In this document: positions 7,001-14,378 of the stretch, piece after piece | Layout: the number at the start of each line of letters is the position of its first letter | How positions within the stretch are numbered: position 1 is the first letter of the stretch | Source of the DNA: an uncultured Bacteroides sp. | Lineage (GTDB): Bacteria > Bacteroidota > Bacteroidia > Bacteroidales > Bacteroidaceae | Direction: 5' to 3' | DNA: 20,556 bases | Assembly (NCBI RefSeq): GCF_905207245.1 | Contig: NZ_CAJLKP010000095.1 | Coordinates: forward strand, 1-20,556 | Program-made: the position numbers and the translations under genes | Notes under the pieces: model-generated | Told to the model about the DNA's origin: nothing | The model's input: only the letters and a program-made list of their open reading frames with translations | Database searches by the model: none

Positions 7001-9853
7001 GACAAGAAGCTGACAATGAAATGGGATGTTTTCCGTGATAAGCTACGTCCCGGACAGGAAGAAGAATGGCATTTGACAATAAAGACTCCGCAAGGCACTC
7101 CGGCTGCTGCCGAAATGCTTGCTATCATGTATGATGCCTCTCTGGATAAGATATATCCTAATCGCCAGAGCTTCTTTGTAGATTATTCCCGTTATATACC
7201 CAGTATCAGTTGGCGTGAAGGATATACAAATTGGCTGTATTACTCCTGTACTTTCCCGATGAAGAATTGGAAAGTGCCTATGATGATATATGACCGTTTC
7301 TATGATACTCAAGCGGCGCTTACGGAGGCAGTAGTGATGGGATATGGGGTTGCACCGAAATCTGTTTTGACAGGTTCTGTACGAGGGATGGCAACTGTTC
7401 AGAGCAGGGCTATGGCAAAGAACTCGGCGGATATGGTTGTTGCGGATGATGACGCGGTTCTTGAGGAACATGCGCTTTTTGAAAAAGCGATGGAAGCGCC
7501 CGAAATGGCTACAGGCGGAGCTTCCACTGCCGAACTTCGTACTAACTTTGCCGAAACAGCTTTCTTCTATCCGCAACTCCGTACCAATAAGCAAGGTGAA
7601 ATCTCTTTCTCCTTCACTATGCCGCAAAGCCTGACGCGCTGGAATTTCCGTGGATATTCCCATACGAAAGGCATGCTCACGGGTACGTTGGATGCTTCTG
7701 CCGTAACGTCCAAAGAATTTATGCTGTCGCCCAACATGCCACGTTTCGTGCGGGTGGGGGATAAGACGAGTATTGCCGCGACTGTAAGTAATCTGACAGG
7801 CAAAGCTTTGAAAGGAACTACTAAATTCATCCTCTTCGACCCGATGACGGAGAAAGTGATTTCCACACAGAGTCAGTCTTTCACTGTGGAAGCAGGAAAG
7901 ACCGTTCCTGTAACTTTCCGTTTTACCGTGACAGACAAGTACGACTTTTTAGGTGTCCGCATGATTGCTGATGGCGGTACATTCAGTGACGGTGAGCAAC
8001 ACTTATTGCCAGTATTGAGCAATAAGGAATATATTACCGAAACCCTTGCCATGCCGATACGTGGTGAAGAAACCCGTACTTTCTCTCTGGATAGCTTGTT
8101 CAATTATAACAGCCGTACGGCTACCGACCGCCGCCTGACAGTAGAGTTTACCGGTAACCCTGCCTGGTATGCCGTTCAGGCATTGCCTACGTTGAGCCAG
8201 CCTCGCACTGACAATGCCACAGCCTGGGCTGCCGCCTGGTATGCAAATTCCCTTGCTTCTTATATTGCCAACAGTCAGCCGCGCATCAAAGCCGTATTCG
8301 ATAGCTGGCGTATGCAGGGGGGCAAGAAAGAAACTTTCTTCAGCCAGTTGCAGAAGAACCAGGATGTGAAGAATATCCTTCTTGAAGAAAGTCCGTGGCT
8401 GATGGAAGCCACCACAGAAGCCGAACAACAGGCACGCATCGCCACCCTGTTCGACCTCAATAATCTGGCAAATGGAAATATAACCGCTCTTACCAAGTTG
8501 AAGGAACTGCAAGAGACCGATGGTGCCTGGAGTTGGTACAAAGGCATGCCCGGCAGCCGTAGCATGACGGGGTATATAACCGAACTTCTCGTTCGCCTGC
8601 CTTTGCTCACCGGAGCCAAGAATTCCAATGATGCCCTTTCCATGCAGCAGAATGCTTTCAACTATTTGCATCAGCAGGCATTGGAAGAATACAAGAATAT
8701 CCGTAAAGCTGAAAAGAATGGTGCCAGGATAACTGCCCTTTCATACCCGGCTATGCAATATCTCTATCTGATAGCTATCTCCGGTGAGAAAGTTCCCGCT
8801 GCCAATGAAGTTGCTTACCGCTACTTCCTTTCCAGGGTCGGCAAGAATTTGGGCTCAAATGCTATGGGCATTAAAGCGCAGTCTGCCATCATTCTGCAAA
8901 AGGCAGGTCGTACGTCCGAGGCAAACCAATTCATTGCCTCCATCAAAGAGTATCTGGTGCAGACAGATGAGCGGGGGGCTTACTTTGCTTTCAATGAAAA
9001 GCCCTTCCTTTGGGGAACTCAGCCAATTTCTGTTCATGTAGAGGTAATGGAAGCCCTGCGTATGGCAGGTGGCAACGATGCACTGGTAGAAGAAATGAAA
9101 CTCTGGTTGTTGAAACAGAAACAAACTACAAGCTGGAATTCGTCAGTGGCAACAGCCGATGCCATTTATGCATTGCTCTGCCAGGGCAGCGATCTGTTGG
9201 CATCCCGTGGTGATGTACGCATTGTGCTTGGCAATAAAGTACTGGAAACATACAGCCCTGCCAAAACCACCGTTCCCGGTTTGGGATATATCAAGGAGAG
9301 CTTTGCACAAGGCAGCCCTGAATTGCGTGCCAAATCCATTACGGTGGAAAAACGGGATGCAGGCATTGCCTGGGGCGCAGTCTATGCACAATACCTCTCT
9401 CCGATTTCCGACGTGAAACAACAGGGAGGCGAACTGGCAGTAGAAAAGAAACTCTACGTAGAGCGCACCTTGCCCGGCGGAAAGGCAGAATTGAAGCCGG
9501 TTACTGCTTCCACCCGTCTGAATGTAGGTGATAAAGTAGTTTCCCGCCTGACGATACGCCTCGACCGTGCTATGGACTTCGTTCAGTTGAAAGACCAACG
9601 CGGCGCTTGCTTCGAACCGATGAACTCCGTTTCCGGTTATCGCTGGAATGGCAGAACAGGTTATTATGTGGAGATTGAAGACGCTTCCACTAATTTCTTC
9701 TTCGACAGTTTGAGTAAAGGCGTATATGTGCTGGAATATAGTTATCGCGTTGCCCGTAGCGGCCAGTATGAAGCCGGACTGGCAACCATACAATGTGCTT
9801 ATGCACCCGAATATGCCGCTCATTCGGCATCCATGAAAGTTGATGTAGAATAG
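4061..9853 (+). CDS. Alpha-2-macroglobulin family protein lacking the thioester
   Basis: The product is 1930 aa and exported: a signal peptide ends LHA-Q at residues 23-26. Order along the protein: an alpha-helical TPR-like region (to about 345, clearest at 280-345); macroglobulin-type beta domains, including an MG2-type stretch from about 563 with LTDRSLYRPGQ; a low-complexity, Ala/Met/Glu-rich bait-like region (about 1105-1160); an A2M domain from about 1164 (AETAFFYPQLRT, then MPQSLTRWNFRGY); an alpha/alpha-toroid (about 1370-1700) with GAWSWYKGMPGSRSMTGY at 1488-1505; and a C-terminal MG10-like domain ending near YAPEYAAHSAS. Where the Cys-x-Glu-Gln thioester normally begins the toroid, this protein reads SQPRTDNATAW (from about 1379), so covalent protease trapping by thioester is not expected. 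A periplasmic or outer-membrane protease-inhibitor or envelope-guard role is inferred from the family. The pbpC gene often seen beside enterobacterial homologues is absent. Confidence 0.9.
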   Translation: MERIQRICSLVLLAAFLGCMPVLHAQSFDKLWKQVEQAQQKSLPQTVIKLTDEIFRKGEKEKNTPQMLKAYMCRRANQDMLTPDSFYVNLQGLEQWAKLEENTVSRAVLNSLVANIYADYAAGNRWELRKRTSLDLEGDALPKDIREWSGNLFMQQVMKYTGEALKDSVELLKTSSRSYVPFVVLGDASEYYHHDMYHLLASRSIEALQNVSDFDTDTLVKSKIMDIYGQMIHTYRKMPDREDAAVLTMLDYMKWRNQREDVLLRPRALKEGESDAPNQYLRALDRIIKDYAKRDVCAEVYLAKARYYRNEQQNQKALQLCDEAVRLYPDYKRISALRDLKENILQPQLTLNTNKIMYPGDSLSLRVTHKNLDGFTVNLYRTTLTESVSDIPEINSDFYKKYTRKVKTEHLPLTPSKDYQLASSTCRVLLPDEPGIYVLQIVPDAKEGKSSENFIYLTRFKVLTMALSGNNNEVVVLDAETGNPVADAEVIFYSTYYIGKDNKEVERKKTDASGKVMYKSDSRIRSLVARKGADQSMPLQRVSSGSFVSWGDGIEKPVNNLKLLTDRSLYRPGQAVYVKGIAYTQKGDTADVIPNMVYEVVLRDVNRREISRKELRTNEFGSFTTEFMLPTACLNGNYIIEAFRGEREGWANIQVEEYKRPTFDIVFDSQKASYQVGDSVQVKGKASSFSGVPLQGLELNYTVTRNIYSWWRGYGNGGTPIASGNVTIGDDGEFIIPVRLKGDENEDNKNMYYTYRIEATVTNQAGETQTAMTSLAAGSRSVVLSVDDEDRICKDDSIHLTFYAKNLNGEPVALKGDYRLVQVVNGDSLVRISGNFDSNVATLLPEWKNLPSGEYELQLKAKDDQGRNVDFEKEIVLFSYDDNRPVVKSDVWFYARNEEFDTGHPAQFCFGTSYKDAYVMLDIFSGKQRLDSKILQLSDSIVRFDVPYLDAYGDGIEYLFTFVKDGNVYSKSVILRKRLPDKKLTMKWDVFRDKLRPGQEEEWHLTIKTPQGTPAAAEMLAIMYDASLDKIYPNRQSFFVDYSRYIPSISWREGYTNWLYYSCTFPMKNWKVPMMIYDRFYDTQAALTEAVVMGYGVAPKSVLTGSVRGMATVQSRAMAKNSADMVVADDDAVLEEHALFEKAMEAPEMATGGASTAELRTNFAETAFFYPQLRTNKQGEISFSFTMPQSLTRWNFRGYSHTKGMLTGTLDASAVTSKEFMLSPNMPRFVRVGDKTSIAATVSNLTGKALKGTTKFILFDPMTEKVISTQSQSFTVEAGKTVPVTFRFTVTDKYDFLGVRMIADGGTFSDGEQHLLPVLSNKEYITETLAMPIRGEETRTFSLDSLFNYNSRTATDRRLTVEFTGNPAWYAVQALPTLSQPRTDNATAWAAAWYANSLASYIANSQPRIKAVFDSWRMQGGKKETFFSQLQKNQDVKNILLEESPWLMEATTEAEQQARIATLFDLNNLANGNITALTKLKELQETDGAWSWYKGMPGSRSMTGYITELLVRLPLLTGAKNSNDALSMQQNAFNYLHQQALEEYKNIRKAEKNGARITALSYPAMQYLYLIAISGEKVPAANEVAYRYFLSRVGKNLGSNAMGIKAQSAIILQKAGRTSEANQFIASIKEYLVQTDERGAYFAFNEKPFLWGTQPISVHVEVMEALRMAGGNDALVEEMKLWLLKQKQTTSWNSSVATADAIYALLCQGSDLLASRGDVRIVLGNKVLETYSPAKTTVPGLGYIKESFAQGSPELRAKSITVEKRDAGIAWGAVYAQYLSPISDVKQQGGELAVEKKLYVERTLPGGKAELKPVTASTRLNVGDKVVSRLTIRLDRAMDFVQLKDQRGACFEPMNSVSGYRWNGRTGYYVEIEDASTNFFFDSLSKGVYVLEYSYRVARSGQYEAGLATIQCAYAPEYAAHSASMKVDVE

Positions 9854-9876
9854 TATTGCATACAGAGACATAGAAG

Positions 9877-9913
9877 CGCGGGGTTCTTTTCAAAATATGA
9901 AAAGAACCCCGCG
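9877..9913. terminator. Terminator hairpin after macroglobulin gene
   Basis: A perfect 16-bp stem (CGCGGGGTTCTTTTCA, 9877-9892, with TGAAAAGAACCCCGCG, 9898-9913) with a 5-nt loop lies 23 bases after the stop codon. The U-tract afterwards is poor. The stability suggests termination or 3'-end protection and separates the macroglobulin gene from the next operon. Confidence 0.7.
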
Positions 9914-9949
9914 TATCTGTATATAATACAAGAAATTTTAAAACAGGCT

Positions 9950-9982
9950 TTTAGGAACTCTCATTTAAAACACCTACTTTTG
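9950..9982 (+). promoter_or_regulatory. Predicted promoter of the DUF1573-meaB unit
   Basis: TACTTTTG (9975-9982) is an exact TAnnTTTG box; TTTA (9950-9953), 21 bp upstream, is a weak -33. Transcription would start near 9990, which rules out the in-frame GTG at 9982 as start of the next gene and supports the ATG at 10006. Confidence 0.5.
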
Positions 9983-10005
9983 TGCATCCTAAAAAAGAGA
10001 AACGA

Positions 10006-11079
10006 ATGAAACGAACCCTGATATGTATATACGCGCTTGCTGCCGTAGCACTTACTGCCACGGCACAACCGCGCTTTTCGTCCAATAAAGAAACGCATAG
10101 CTTCGGACAGGTAGAATGGAAACACCCCGTCAGCGTGCAGTACGTCATCACCAACACGGGCGACCAGCCTCTGGTGCTTACCGACGTAGACCCTTCCTGT
10201 GCTTGTTCCGTAGCCCAATGGACGCAGACACCCATTGCCCCCGGCGATAAAGGTACTATCACTGTGGACTTTGATGCGAAAGCATTGGGACACTTTGACA
10301 AGTCCGTAGCCGTTTACACGAATGCAGAGCCTAATCTGGCTTACCTGCACTTCACGGGTGAGGTGGTGCGTGAGATAAAAGACTTTACGAATGCCTACCC
10401 TTATCTGATTGGTCAGATACGCATTGACAAGAACGAAATAGATTTCCCTGATACCCACCGTGGTGAGAAACCTGTGATACGTATCGGTGTGGTGAACCAG
10501 TCGGACCGTTCATACGAACCCGTGCTGATGCACCTGCCTTCTTATCTGGACATGGAGGTAGAACCCAATGTGCTTCAAAAAGGTGAGAGAGGTCTTATTA
10601 CCTTGACTCTTAACACAGAGAAGTTGATAGATCTCGGATTGACTCAGTCGTCCGTTTATCTTTCCCGTTTCACAGGTGATAAGGTGAGTGACGAAAACGA
10701 GATACCGCTTTCTGCTATCCTATTACCCGACTTTTCCGGTCTTTCTGTCTCAGATATGGCTAATGCTCCCGTTATCCGTCTTTCGGAAACAGATATAGAC
10801 CTGAGTGCTTTGCTGGCAAAGAAGAATAAGGTGAAACATGATATACAACTCACCAATGCCGGACGTTCTCCATTGCAAATCAGTAAATTGCAAGTGTTTA
10901 ATCCCGCTTTGGGGGTAGGTTTGAAGAAGAGTGTGTTGCAGCCGGGAGAAACTACCCGTTTGCGTGTGACAGTGGATAAGAAAAATATAGCCAAGAAAAA
11001 ACGGCACCTGCGCATTCTGATGATAACGAATGACCCGACTCAGCCGAAAGTGGAGATTAATATTAAGGCAAAAAACTAA
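10006..11079 (+). CDS. Exported DUF1573 protein with ASH/Ig-like domains
   Basis: The product is 357 aa. The ATG at 10006 is chosen because it gives a clean signal peptide (MKRTLICIYALAAVALTATA, cleavage before Gln21) and because the predicted promoter covers the upstream GTG. Residues 30-125 are a typical DUF1573/ASH-like domain: HSFGQVEWKHPVSVQYVITN, then TNTGDQPLVLTDVDPSCAC (Cys65, Cys67), then APGDKGTITVDFDAK. Two further Ig-like segments follow, one around VVNQSDRSYEPV and one around LTNAGRSPLQISKL. Such proteins are common exported or surface proteins of unknown biochemical role in Bacteroidota. It precedes meaB by 11 nt, so the two are probably cotranscribed although no shared pathway is evident. 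Confidence 0.85.
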   Translation: MKRTLICIYALAAVALTATAQPRFSSNKETHSFGQVEWKHPVSVQYVITNTGDQPLVLTDVDPSCACSVAQWTQTPIAPGDKGTITVDFDAKALGHFDKSVAVYTNAEPNLAYLHFTGEVVREIKDFTNAYPYLIGQIRIDKNEIDFPDTHRGEKPVIRIGVVNQSDRSYEPVLMHLPSYLDMEVEPNVLQKGERGLITLTLNTEKLIDLGLTQSSVYLSRFTGDKVSDENEIPLSAILLPDFSGLSVSDMANAPVIRLSETDIDLSALLAKKNKVKHDIQLTNAGRSPLQISKLQVFNPALGVGLKKSVLQPGETTRLRVTVDKKNIAKKKRHLRILMITNDPTQPKVEINIKAKN

Positions 11080-11090
11080 AATCATAAATC

Positions 11091-12194
11091 ATGATGGAAC
11101 ATCCTGAAAACAATGAATCCTATAAAGGACTGGTTGTCAATGCAGGCATTGAGCAACCTTCATCTGTCAATCCCTATCGTCGTCTGAAACCGAAGAAACG
11201 TCAGCTTTCAGTAGCAGAGTTTGTGGAAGGTATCATAAAAGGGGATGTAACCATTCTGAGCCAGGCGGTGACTCTGGTGGAAAGTGTGAAACCCGAGCAT
11301 CAGGCGGTGGCGCAAGAAGTTATTGAGAAGTGTCTGCCTTATTCGGGAAATTCTGTCCGTGTAGGCATCAGTGGTGTGCCGGGAGCTGGAAAGAGTACTT
11401 CCATCGATGTTTTCGGTCTGCATGTATTAGAGAAATATGCCGGTAAACTGGCGGTACTTGCCATCGACCCCAGTAGCGAACGTAGCAAAGGCAGTATCCT
11501 GGGAGATAAGACGCGTATGGAGCAGCTTTCCGTTCATCCCAGTTCTTTCATTCGCCCCAGCCCATCGGCAGGTTCTCTTGGTGGTGTGGCTCGCAAGACG
11601 CGTGAGACGATTATTCTTTGTGAGGCGGCAGGCTTCGATAAGATATTTGTAGAGACTGTAGGTGTGGGACAAAGCGAGACGGCAGTACACTCTATGGTCG
11701 ATTTCTTCCTGCTTATCCAATTGGCAGGTACGGGCGATGAACTGCAAGGCATCAAACGCGGCATTATGGAGATGGCGGACGGTATCGTCATCAATAAGGC
11801 TGACGGTGACAATCTGGATCGTGCCAAACTGGCTGCAACGCAATTCCGCAATGCATTGCATCTGTTCCCTGCTCCTGAATCAGGATGGACGCCGCAGGTG
11901 ATGACCTATTCCGGTTTTTATAACTTGGGAGTGAAGGAAATCTGGGATATGATTTATGACTACATTGTCTTTGTGAAAGAGAATGGTTACTTTGACTACC
12001 GCCGTAATGAGCAAAGCAAATACTGGATGTACGAAAGCATCAACGAACGTTTACGTGATAGTTTCTATCATAATCCTGCTATAGAGGCGATGTTGACAGA
12101 CAAGGAACAACAAGTCTTGCAAGGCAAACTCACCTCCTTTGTGGCAGCGAAAAGTCTTCTTGATACGTATTTCGGAGAACTGAGAAAGAGTTAG
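11091..12194 (+). CDS. meaB: Methylmalonyl-CoA mutase-associated GTPase MeaB
   Basis: The product is a 367-aa cytoplasmic G3E-family P-loop GTPase that acts as chaperone of adenosylcobalamin-dependent methylmalonyl-CoA mutase, gating cofactor loading and protecting the enzyme; in Bacteroides the mutase supports propionate formation from succinate. Visible motifs are Walker A GVPGAGKS (residues 95-102), the Asp-Pro-Ser-Ser segment AIDPSSERSKGSILGDKTRM, the switch-like ETVGVGQSE (188-196) and the guanine-specificity motif NKAD (235-238). Length is slightly above average because of an N-terminal extension. Start at 11091 has a second ATG immediately after it (11094); either may be used. The mutase genes are not in the window. 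The gene ends inside a repeat-rich hairpin element shared with the convergent transporter gene. Confidence 0.95.
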   Translation: MMEHPENNESYKGLVVNAGIEQPSSVNPYRRLKPKKRQLSVAEFVEGIIKGDVTILSQAVTLVESVKPEHQAVAQEVIEKCLPYSGNSVRVGISGVPGAGKSTSIDVFGLHVLEKYAGKLAVLAIDPSSERSKGSILGDKTRMEQLSVHPSSFIRPSPSAGSLGGVARKTRETIILCEAAGFDKIFVETVGVGQSETAVHSMVDFFLLIQLAGTGDELQGIKRGIMEMADGIVINKADGDNLDRAKLAATQFRNALHLFPAPESGWTPQVMTYSGFYNLGVKEIWDMIYDYIVFVKENGYFDYRRNEQSKYWMYESINERLRDSFYHNPAIEAMLTDKEQQVLQGKLTSFVAAKSLLDTYFGELRKS

Positions 12195-12298
12195 CTACAA
12201 GCTATATAAGCTACGAGCTACATAAGCTACAAGCTACAAGTGCTGCGCAATCATACCGAATGGCACTCGTAGCTTGTAGCTTGTCACTTGTAGCTACT
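12195..12298. repeat. GYTACRA heptamer element, convergent junction 1
   Basis: The whole gap between the meaB stop and the transporter stop consists of GCTACAA/GCTACGA-like units of 7 or 9 bases. An 18-bp arm (12225-12242) pairs with 12264-12281 with one A-C mismatch and a 21-nt loop. Position between convergent stops suggests a bidirectional terminator. A related element with the same 21-nt loop occurs at 17619-17751. Confidence 0.75.
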
Positions 12299-13210
12299 TC
12301 ACACCTCTTTCCCCGCCTTTTCAAAGTCCGCCTTCGATTTACTCTTCGTTACGATATATACTCCAAGGAACACCAGGGCGATAGCAGCTCCTTTTTCCCA
12401 ACCGAATACTCCCAGTCCCATGATAATGGCGGCAATGGAGGCCACGATAGGTTGCATGTAGTTATACATACTTACTACTGTCGGTCGCATCAGTCTTTGG
12501 GCGGTCATAATAAAGATATAAGCAAGGAAACTACCTCCCACAACCACATACCCCACTTGCACGAATGCAGCCGTAGAGATTTCCGCCCACTGAATACTTG
12601 CCACATCATGATAAGAGAACGGGATATAACACATGGATGCATACACGAACATCCACTTATTCAGCGTGACAGGTGAGTATTTCTGTGACAAGCCTTTGAA
12701 TACAGTCAGATAAATGGAAAAGCTGATTTGTGCAACCAGACAAAGCAAATCCCCGATAATACTGCTGTTACCACCACCCGCAGTCTGGCTACTCATAATA
12801 AGTATCAGAGCTCCCATGGCACCCACAAAGATACCCAGCACTTTCAGATTTGTAACCGGCTCTTTTAGATAAATAGCCGCTATTATCATGGTTACGATGG
12901 GCAGAGTCGTCGTCACGATGGATGCATCAATGGGCGAAGTCATTGAGAGCCCGAAGATATAAACCCCTTGGTTGAATACCAGGGCAAAGAGTGATGCAAA
13001 GAATATCTTCAGCATATCCCGATGATCCACATGTTCGCGTTTACAGAAAGCCGACAATAGCCAGAAACAGGCCGCTGCGCCCACCATACGGAACGTAGTT
13101 ACCGACAAGGCCGAAAACTCCATAAGTGCAGATTTGCCGATAGGAGCCATTAGTCCCCATAAAATATTGGCAGTCAGGGCGAATATGTGCCCTTGTACAT
13201 TCTTGTTCAT
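12299..13210 (-). CDS. EamA/DMT-superfamily membrane transporter
   Basis: The product is 303 aa and has about ten hydrophobic segments arranged as two EamA repeats. The first begins GHIFALTANILWGLMAPIGK, and has the typical PIDASIVTTTLPIVTMIIA and YLKEPVT segments; the second begins DLLCLVAQISFSIYLTV and ends with MRPTVVSMYNYMQPIVASI and a final helix followed by a Lys-rich tail. These are drug/metabolite-type permeases of the inner membrane; the substrate cannot be told from sequence. The start at 13210 (MNKNVQG) is preferred over an upstream in-frame ATG at 13243, because the best -7 box lies between them and the extra residues are unlike a family N-terminus. Confidence 0.9.
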   Translation of the reverse strand: MNKNVQGHIFALTANILWGLMAPIGKSALMEFSALSVTTFRMVGAAACFWLLSAFCKREHVDHRDMLKIFFASLFALVFNQGVYIFGLSMTSPIDASIVTTTLPIVTMIIAAIYLKEPVTNLKVLGIFVGAMGALILIMSSQTAGGGNSSIIGDLLCLVAQISFSIYLTVFKGLSQKYSPVTLNKWMFVYASMCYIPFSYHDVASIQWAEISTAAFVQVGYVVVGGSFLAYIFIMTAQRLMRPTVVSMYNYMQPIVASIAAIIMGLGVFGWEKGAAIALVFLGVYIVTKSKSKADFEKAGKEV

Positions 13211-13232
13211 ACTCTTTTCGCTTTTGAGGATG

Positions 13233-13240
13233 CAAAAGAA
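13233..13240 (-). promoter_or_regulatory. Possible -7 box for the EamA transporter gene
   Basis: Read on the minus strand this is TTCTTTTG, one base from TAnnTTTG, 22 bases upstream of the ATG at 13210. No well-spaced -33 element is seen. Confidence 0.25.
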
Positions 13241-13243
13241 CAA

Positions 13244-13513
13244 CTATTTTTTGAAACAAGGAAGTCTTTTCGGTTTTATATATTTGTGGTGAAGTCATTG
13301 AGAGGCTTCTTATTGCAGTTAAGTATATCCTCACAATTACTTTGTATTTTGATAGTATCTCTGGAACCTTTACCAATGTCGTCTTACGAAGCCGTCTGGG
13401 CGGCTCCATTTATCTTGATACCTCCTATAGGGATGGCGCTCGTTTTTGCATAGATTTGCTTGTCGAAGAGTGAATTTTCTATCCGGAGGGCGTGGAAATC
13501 AGAGATTATCACG
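13244..13513. other. Divergent intergenic region, no certain gene
   Basis: This region separates the minus-strand transporter from the plus-strand ATPase. It contains one hydrophobic 25-codon ORF (13376-13453, MSSYEAVWAAPFILIPPIGM then ALVFA) without a Shine-Dalgarno site or clear promoter. A short AGCCG/CGGCT dyad lies inside that ORF. Otherwise I see nothing here. Confidence 0.25.
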
Positions 13514-13521
13514 TATATTTG
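13514..13521 (+). promoter_or_regulatory. Predicted -7 box for the ATPase-DUF4435 operon
   Basis: TATATTTG matches TAnnTTTG exactly and is 22 bases before the ATPase start, implying a leader of about 15 nt. The -33 region is poor (CGTG at 13491-13494, 19 bp upstream), so basal expression may be low or activator-dependent. Confidence 0.5.
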
Positions 13522-13543
13522 TTTCTGATTAAAAGTAAGAACT

Positions 13544-14374
13544 ATGGAACAACAAGCCAATTACATCCAGCGAATCGAGATACACGGGTTGTGGGACCGT
13601 TATAACATAGCCTGGAATCTGCGTCCCGATGTCAACATTCTTTCCGGCATCAATGGAGTAGGGAAGACTACCATCCTTAACCGTTCCGTCCATTATCTGG
13701 AAGAACTTTCGGGCGAGATAAAGAACGGTGAAATAGAAGGTGTACGTATCACTTTCGACCGTCCCGATGCCACTTACATCCCTTATGACGTCATTCGCAG
13801 CTACGACCGCCCCTTGATAATGGGCGACTTCACTGCCCGCATGGCCGACCCGAATGTCAAGTCTTATCTCGACTGGCAACTCTACCTCTTGCAACGTCGT
13901 TACCTCGACTATCAGGTCAACATCGGCAATAAGATGATAGAACTTCTCTCCGGTGATGAAGAACAGCGTGCACAAGCTTCCTCCCTATCCATCCCTAAAC
14001 GGAAGTTCCAGGACATGATGGACCAGTTGTTCAGCTACACCCGCAAGACCATAGACCGCCGCAGCAACGAAATCATTTTCTATCAGGATGGCGAACGCCT
14101 CTTGCCTTATAAGCTTTCCTCCGGTGAGAAACAGATGCTTATCATTCTTCTCACCGTACTGGTGCGTGATGATGCCCACTGTGTCCTCTTCATGGACGAG
14201 CCCGAAGCCTCCCTGCACATCGAGTGGCAACAGAAGCTCATCAGCATGATACGCGAACTGAATCCCAACGTGCAACTGATACTTACCACCCATTCCCCCG
14301 CCGTCATCATGGAAGGCTGGCTGGATGCGGTGACGGAAGTTGATGAAATTTCTTCAGTTATAACTAATAACTAA
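13544..14374 (+). CDS. ABC/AAA-type ATPase of an AriA/OLD-like pair
   Basis: The product is 276 aa. Motifs in order: N-terminal strand IQRIEIHGLWDRYNIAWNL; Walker A GINGVGKT (35-42); a helical middle (about 60-185) with a Gln/Tyr-rich stretch; ABC signature LSSGEKQ (191-197); Walker B CVLFMDEPEASLH with Asp218-Glu219; and switch His250 in LTTHSPAV. This is the SMC/Rad50-like ATPase head found in OLD nucleases, PARIS AriA and related AAA_21/AAA_15 proteins, here without a fused nuclease. The next gene begins four bases after the stop and supplies a DUF4435 TOPRIM-like partner, so a two-protein complex is inferred. Compared with typical AriA or OLD proteins it is compact. Its surroundings are ordinary chromosomal genes, not a mobile element. 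Confidence 0.9.
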   Translation: MEQQANYIQRIEIHGLWDRYNIAWNLRPDVNILSGINGVGKTTILNRSVHYLEELSGEIKNGEIEGVRITFDRPDATYIPYDVIRSYDRPLIMGDFTARMADPNVKSYLDWQLYLLQRRYLDYQVNIGNKMIELLSGDEEQRAQASSLSIPKRKFQDMMDQLFSYTRKTIDRRSNEIIFYQDGERLLPYKLSSGEKQMLIILLTVLVRDDAHCVLFMDEPEASLHIEWQQKLISMIRELNPNVQLILTTHSPAVIMEGWLDAVTEVDEISSVITNN

Positions 14375-14378
14375 AAAA

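Noticed and set aside
7043..7663. 206-codon minus-strand ORF inside the macroglobulin gene
   Set aside because: Shadow of the alpha-2-macroglobulin frame; the composition is His/Cys/Ile/Arg-rich, as expected of antisense reading.
9143..9871. 242-codon minus-strand ORF over the macroglobulin 3' end
   Set aside because: Shadow ORF; the plus strand encodes the conserved MG10-like domain there.
9982..10005. GTG start for the DUF1573 gene
   Set aside because: The GTG overlaps the predicted -7 box and adds a charged segment before a good signal peptide starting at 10006.
12260..12676. 138-codon plus-strand ORF opposite the transporter 3' end
   Set aside because: Begins inside the heptamer hairpin and runs antisense to conserved EamA helices.
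13211..13243. Longer start (13243) for the EamA transporter
   Set aside because: A likely -7 box lies between this ATG and the ATG at 13210, and the extra residues do not resemble the family N-terminus.
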